The notes below the pieces were generated by a model. That model saw only the letters and a program-made list of their open reading frames with translations. It was not told the origin of the DNA and did no database searches. From the NCBI GenBank assembly GCA_021325365.1, contig JAJPHF010000095.1, forward strand, positions 1 through 7,866: 7,866 nt of DNA, in the 5' to 3' direction. Every line of letters begins with the position of its first letter. Positions within the stretch are counted from its first letter, which is position 1. Positions 5,325 through 7,866 of this stretch are shown in pieces. Both the position numbers and the translations under genes were made by a program. The stretch is from Pseudomonadota bacterium (GTDB lineage Bacteria; Chloroflexota; UBA6077; JAJPHF01).

Positions 5325-6554
5325 TCAGGCGAGCGGGGACTTGACGACCTGGCCGCTGTTCTGGACGTACCAGCGCTCGGAGGGGAAGGGCTTGCCGTCT
5401 AGCCGGTCGCGCACCCAGTCGGCCAGCAGGCTGGCGGGCGCGGGACCGCGGTAGGCCGCGGGGCTGCCGCCGATGGCATGGCGGTCGCCCTGGTAGACCA
5501 CGAGCTGCTTCGGGGCGTGGATCCGCTCGACGAGGCGGTAGGTGTGCTCGATCGGGCTGAGCTGGTCCTCCTCGCCAGCGAGCACGAGGTAGGGGCAGCG
5601 GATGCGCTCGGCGCTGGGCAGCGGCGTTAGCGTCGCGGCGAAGCGATCGAACGCGGCCTCGTCGGTGTAACCCGCCATGTACATGTAGCGCATCTTGAAG
5701 GTGGGCGACGCGACGTTGAACAGCGTATGGCAGCCCGGCTCGTGGCAGACGGCGGCCACGGCGCACGCCTTGATGCGCGGCTCGGCGCCCGCGACCTGCG
5801 TCGCCCAGAAAGAGCCGAAGCTCTGGCCGGTGACGGCCAGCCGCTCGGGGTCCACCTCCGGCCGCGTGACGAGCCAGTCGACCATCGCGCGCCCGGCCTC
5901 CTCCCAGTTCGTCGCCGTGGTATGGATGTCGCGCAGGCAGGACTCGCCCTGACCCGGCCCGTCGACGGCGAGCACGGCCATGCCGCGCTCCAGGAACTTG
6001 TCGCCGTACTGGGCGACCGATAGCTCCTTCATGCCGTCCATGCCGCTGATCTTGATGGCCGTGGGGAACGGCCCCTGACCCGCCGCGGGGAGGTGGAAGT
6101 AGGCAGGCAGCGTCACGGCGCCGAAGGGGATCTCCACGCGCTCGACGCGGTGCGGCGCCTGGCGAGCCCAAGCGGTGTAGCAGGCGTTCTTACGCTCGTT
6201 ACAGCGCAGGTTTGGCTCGTTGTTCTCGTGATGGGGCCACTGGGCGCTGCCCCAGAGGAGCGCCGCGACGAAGTAGTGCTCGCGCGCCGTCTCCTGGTGG
6301 CCGTCGGCCTCGGCCTGCCGCGCCTTCGCCTCACGCAGCGCGGCGGCCGCCTCGAAGGCCGGACCGATGTCGGCCGCCCGCTTCACCTGGGCGGCCACGG
6401 CACGAAAATCAGGGCCGGCCTCGGCGCCGCAGGGGGCCTGGGTGTAGGCGAGGCGGGGCTGGTCCCACTCGACGCCCACGGTGGCGATGGCGATGTCGAG
6501 CAGCCAGCGCTGCTCGTCGTAGCGGCGGGTGCGGGGCGCCTGGGTCGCGCTCAT
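5325..6554 (-). CDS. Alpha/beta hydrolase, 2,6-dihydroxypseudooxynicotine hydrolase/FrsA-like
   Basis: The 409-residue product is a probable cytoplasmic serine hydrolase; no signal peptide is visible. An N-terminal helical region (about 55-135, Ala-rich) precedes the alpha/beta fold, as in 2,6-dihydroxypseudooxynicotine hydrolase, a C-C bond hydrolase of nicotine breakdown, and in FrsA-like esterases. The fold shows VDGPGQGES (197-205), the nucleophile elbow GQSFG with Ser245, acid Asp330 in GEEDQLSP and His359 in GDRHAIGG. These spacings (85 and 29 residues) suit that family as I recall it. The start ATG at 6552-6554 is chosen over the upstream TTG at 6623 because AGGAGGG (6562-6568) lies about 7 nt before it and the upstream peptide is Arg-rich and unlike the family. 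It lies 87 nt after the binding-protein gene on the same strand and is probably co-transcribed, though it may have its own promoter. C-C hydrolase, esterase or dipeptidase-like activity cannot be separated by sequence alone. Confidence 0.88.
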   Translation of the reverse strand: MSATQAPRTRRYDEQRWLLDIAIATVGVEWDQPRLAYTQAPCGAEAGPDFRAVAAQVKRAADIGPAFEAAAALREAKARQAEADGHQETAREHYFVAALLWGSAQWPHHENNEPNLRCNERKNACYTAWARQAPHRVERVEIPFGAVTLPAYFHLPAAGQGPFPTAIKISGMDGMKELSVAQYGDKFLERGMAVLAVDGPGQGESCLRDIHTTATNWEEAGRAMVDWLVTRPEVDPERLAVTGQSFGSFWATQVAGAEPRIKACAVAAVCHEPGCHTLFNVASPTFKMRYMYMAGYTDEAAFDRFAATLTPLPSAERIRCPYLVLAGEEDQLSPIEHTYRLVERIHAPKQLVVYQGDRHAIGGSPAAYRGPAPASLLADWVRDRLDGKPFPSERWYVQNSGQVVKSPLA

Positions 6555-6594
6555 GACCAAGCCCTCCTGCGATGAACGGATGCGCTGCGCCCGA

Positions 6595-6623
6595 AAGGTA
6601 CGCCGCCGGGCGGGGCGCGTCAA
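6595..6623 (-). promoter_or_regulatory. Candidate sigma-70-type promoter for the hydrolase gene
   Basis: On the minus strand TTGACG (6623-6618, 5 of 6 to TTGACA) is followed after exactly 17 nt by TACCTT (6600-6595, 3 of 6 to TATAAT). It lies about 40 nt upstream of the chosen ATG. The -10 match is weak, and the GC-rich spacer makes chance a real possibility. Confidence 0.35.
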
Positions 6624-6641
6624 GGTCCGCGCGGGCGGCGC

Positions 6642-7724
6642 TCAGCGTAGCTGGGCGAGGGCCGCCTCGACGTACTTCGGCTCCAGGAACTGGCCGAGAT
6701 CGGCGCGCGTGGGGACGAGCCCGGCTTGCACCCAGAACTCCTGTTGCTGGTTGACGTCCGCGGCGTCGATCCGCCCGTCCGCCGGCACCGGGAGGAGCGT
6801 CGCGCGACCGATGGTATCGGCGGGGATGTTCGTCCACTTGCTGATGACATCCAGGGTCGCGGGGTCCACGAGCTTGTCGTCCTGGACGGCCGCGATCTCG
6901 TCGCGGAGGCCCTTCAGGTAGGCGACCAGGAAGCGCGTCACCGTATCATCGCCGCGGTCCAGCATCCCGGGGCCGACCGCGAGCATCGAGCCCGTCTGGT
7001 GGCCGGCGATCTCCTGGACGTCGCCGAAGCGCACGCCGATGCCGCGGCTCTCGATCAGCACGGGGACGGGCTCGGGCACCACGCCGGCATCCACGGCGCC
7101 GTTCGCCAGCGCCGCTGCCAGATCGGTGTTGCTCACGCGCTGCACGTCCACGTCGTTCAAGCTCATGCCCTGCTTCACGAGAGCTACGCGGAGGGTGTAA
7201 TCGACGGGCGAGCCCTCGACGTTGAAGCTCACCCGCCGGCCGCGGAGGTCTTGCAGGGTGTGGAACTGCCCGCTGTCGGCTAGCTCCTTGCGCAGCATGA
7301 GCGCCGTGGAGGACCAGCTTTGCGCGGCGAGGGCCTTGATCGGCACGCCGCGGGCGAGCGCGTTGAACAGGCTCGGGCTGGGCGCGGCCGGCATGGCGTC
7401 GAGCTGGCCCGCCGCCACCGGCGCGACCATGAGCGCCGCCGAGTCGAACGGCGTGTAGTCGACGGTAAAGCCCTGCTCGGCAAAGTAGCCGCGGTCCTGG
7501 GCCAGGTAGATTGGCGCGCCGGAGAGAATGGGGTTGTAGCCGTAGCGGACGGTCTGGGCCGGCGGCGCGGCGGCCGTGGTGGGCGCGGGGGCCAGGCTGC
7601 CCGGCGCGGCGGGAGCAGACGTCGGAGCGCCGCCAGGCGAGGACGTGGTGCGGGGGCTAGCCGGCGAGCAGCCGGCAGCCAGCAGCAGGCTGGCAAGCAG
7701 CGGAAGCACGAGGCAATAGACCAC
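6642..7724 (-). CDS. ABC transporter substrate-binding lipoprotein (NMT1/THI5, SsuA-like)
   Basis: The 360-residue product is an extracytoplasmic solute receptor for small organic molecules; the family includes binding proteins for sulfonates, pyrimidine precursors and aromatic acids. A hydrophobic segment (5-18) ends in LAAGC, giving lipid-modified Cys19 as the likely mature N-terminus, followed by a Ser/Pro/Ala/Thr-rich linker to about residue 57. The receptor domain starts with TVRYGYNPILSGAPIYLAQD and RGYFAEQGFTVDY, typical of this family. Further family stretches include VAAGQLDAMPAAP, LRGRRVSFN and ANGAVDAGVVPEPVPVLIES. The start is GTG at 7724-7722, with GGAG 6 nt upstream; an in-frame stop lies at 7775-7773 and no better start lies between. 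The signal peptide is odd because no Lys or Arg precedes the hydrophobic core. No permease or ATPase gene lies next to it. The hydrolase gene follows 87 nt downstream, which suggests the transported compound could be that enzyme's substrate. Confidence 0.9.
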   Translation of the reverse strand: MVYCLVLPLLASLLLAAGCSPASPRTTSSPGGAPTSAPAAPGSLAPAPTTAAAPPAQTVRYGYNPILSGAPIYLAQDRGYFAEQGFTVDYTPFDSAALMVAPVAAGQLDAMPAAPSPSLFNALARGVPIKALAAQSWSSTALMLRKELADSGQFHTLQDLRGRRVSFNVEGSPVDYTLRVALVKQGMSLNDVDVQRVSNTDLAAALANGAVDAGVVPEPVPVLIESRGIGVRFGDVQEIAGHQTGSMLAVGPGMLDRGDDTVTRFLVAYLKGLRDEIAAVQDDKLVDPATLDVISKWTNIPADTIGRATLLPVPADGRIDAADVNQQQEFWVQAGLVPTRADLGQFLEPKYVEAALAQLR

Positions 7725-7772
7725 GGAAGGCTCCAGCAGGCCGAGAGTTAGGGAAACTACTCTAGTACTCCG

Positions 7773-7782
7773 TCACGCGTGA
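7773..7782. promoter_or_regulatory. Perfect 10-bp palindrome, possible operator
   Basis: TCACGCGTGA reads the same on both strands. It lies between the divergent genes, directly upstream of the candidate -35 box of the plus-strand gene and about 49 bp from the binding-protein start, where a regulator could act on both directions. No second copy is in the window. Confidence 0.35.
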
Positions 7783-7783
7783 A

Positions 7784-7812
7784 TTGCGAGGCGGTTGTGA
7801 TCATGGTATGCT
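7784..7812 (+). promoter_or_regulatory. Candidate sigma-70-type promoter of the partial plus-strand gene
   Basis: TTGCGA (7784-7789) and TATGCT (7807-7812) each match 4 of 6 consensus bases and are 17 bp apart, the ideal spacing. The start codon at 7843 lies 30 nt downstream of the -10, leaving room for a short leader that contains the inverted repeat 7817-7838. Confidence 0.5.
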
Positions 7813-7816
7813 GCGT

Positions 7817-7838
7817 AGCCTCCCGTGTGAAGGAGGCT
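7817..7838 (+). promoter_or_regulatory. Inverted repeat covering the ribosome binding site of the partial gene
   Basis: AGCCTCC (7817-7823) is complementary to GGAGGCT (7832-7838), with loop CGTGTGAA. The right arm contains most of the ribosome binding site AAGGAGG (7830-7836), which sits 6 nt before GTG 7843. In the transcript the stem would hide that site. Direct repeats GCTGCGT (7810-7816, 7836-7842) and GTGTGAA (7825-7831, 7841-7847) overlap it. Confidence 0.45.
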
Positions 7839-7842
7839 GCGT

Positions 7843-7866
7843 GTGAACACCAAATACGCCGTCAAG
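7843..7866 (+). CDS. Start of an unidentified gene, possibly an Rrf2-type regulator (3'-partial)
   Basis: Only eight codons are visible, reading (V/M)NTKYAVK from a GTG start at 7843. The start is well supported by AAGGAGG at 7830-7836 (6-nt spacing), an in-frame stop at 7828-7830 and a promoter with ideal spacing further upstream. An N-terminus of the form NTKYAVK resembles the beginning of some Rrf2-family transcription factors, which often start with a short S/NTK..YAV segment. A regulator next to a divergently transcribed transporter gene would be a common arrangement. Eight residues are too few for a family call, so the product should be treated as unknown. Confidence 0.55.

Noticed and set aside
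5080..6171. Long minus-strand open frame of 363 codons
   Set aside because: It overlaps the hydrolase gene in another frame, has an Arg/Pro/Ala-rich translation with no family pattern, and is expected by chance at this GC content.
7803..7866. Alternative start ATG at 7803 in another frame
   Set aside because: It overlaps the candidate promoter -10 region, lacks a ribosome binding site, and GTG 7843 has a near-perfect one at correct spacing.
1..7866. tRNA, rRNA, transposase or integrase genes
   Set aside because: I looked for cloverleaf-like or rRNA-like stretches and transposase motifs and saw none; the repeats carry no protein.

Overview
The window is GC-rich (about 70% by eye), with GC-rich third codon positions and long spurious reading frames on both strands. 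Metagenome-style gene content (a molybdenum hydroxylase, a UbiD-type decarboxylase, a CoxG-like protein, a lipoprotein binding protein) and intergenic C-run/G-run hairpin repeats suggest a Chloroflexota-like or similar high-GC environmental bacterium. No rRNA or marker gene is present, so this placement is a guess.

Left part (1-5003, plus strand): a four-gene operon whose 5' end lies outside the window. It encodes the C-terminal ~570 residues of a xanthine-dehydrogenase-family molybdopterin subunit (1-1709, broken by one missing base near 1335), its FAD-binding subunit (1733-2716), a prenylated-FMN-dependent UbiD-family decarboxylase (2938-4554) and a CoxG-like SRPBCC protein (4551-5003, overlapping the decarboxylase by 4 nt). 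The [2Fe-2S] subunit is not seen and may lie upstream. Together they look like a catabolic module that hydroxylates or reductively dehydroxylates an aromatic or heteroaromatic ring (or its CoA ester) and removes or adds a carboxyl group. The substrate cannot be read from the sequence.

Repeats run through this operon. A C-run/G-run hairpin element appears inside the FAD-subunit gene, in frame (2394-2432). Related copies form a degenerate ~61-63 bp tandem array between the FAD subunit and the decarboxylase (2717-2880). A different short repeat makes up the C-terminal tail of the molybdenum subunit (1651-1728).

Middle (5004-5324): a convergent intergenic region with a strong hairpin that could end transcription from both sides, then two further hairpins.

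Right part (5325-7724, minus strand): an ABC-transporter substrate-binding lipoprotein of the NMT1/SsuA type (6642-7724), followed by an alpha/beta hydrolase resembling 2,6-dihydroxypseudooxynicotine hydrolase/FrsA-type enzymes (5325-6554). No permease or ATPase gene is in the window. From 7725 a divergent control region leads to a plus-strand gene of which only 8 codons are visible (7843-7866). It has a good sigma-70-like promoter, a strong ribosome binding site that sits in a small inverted repeat, and a perfect 10-bp palindrome upstream.
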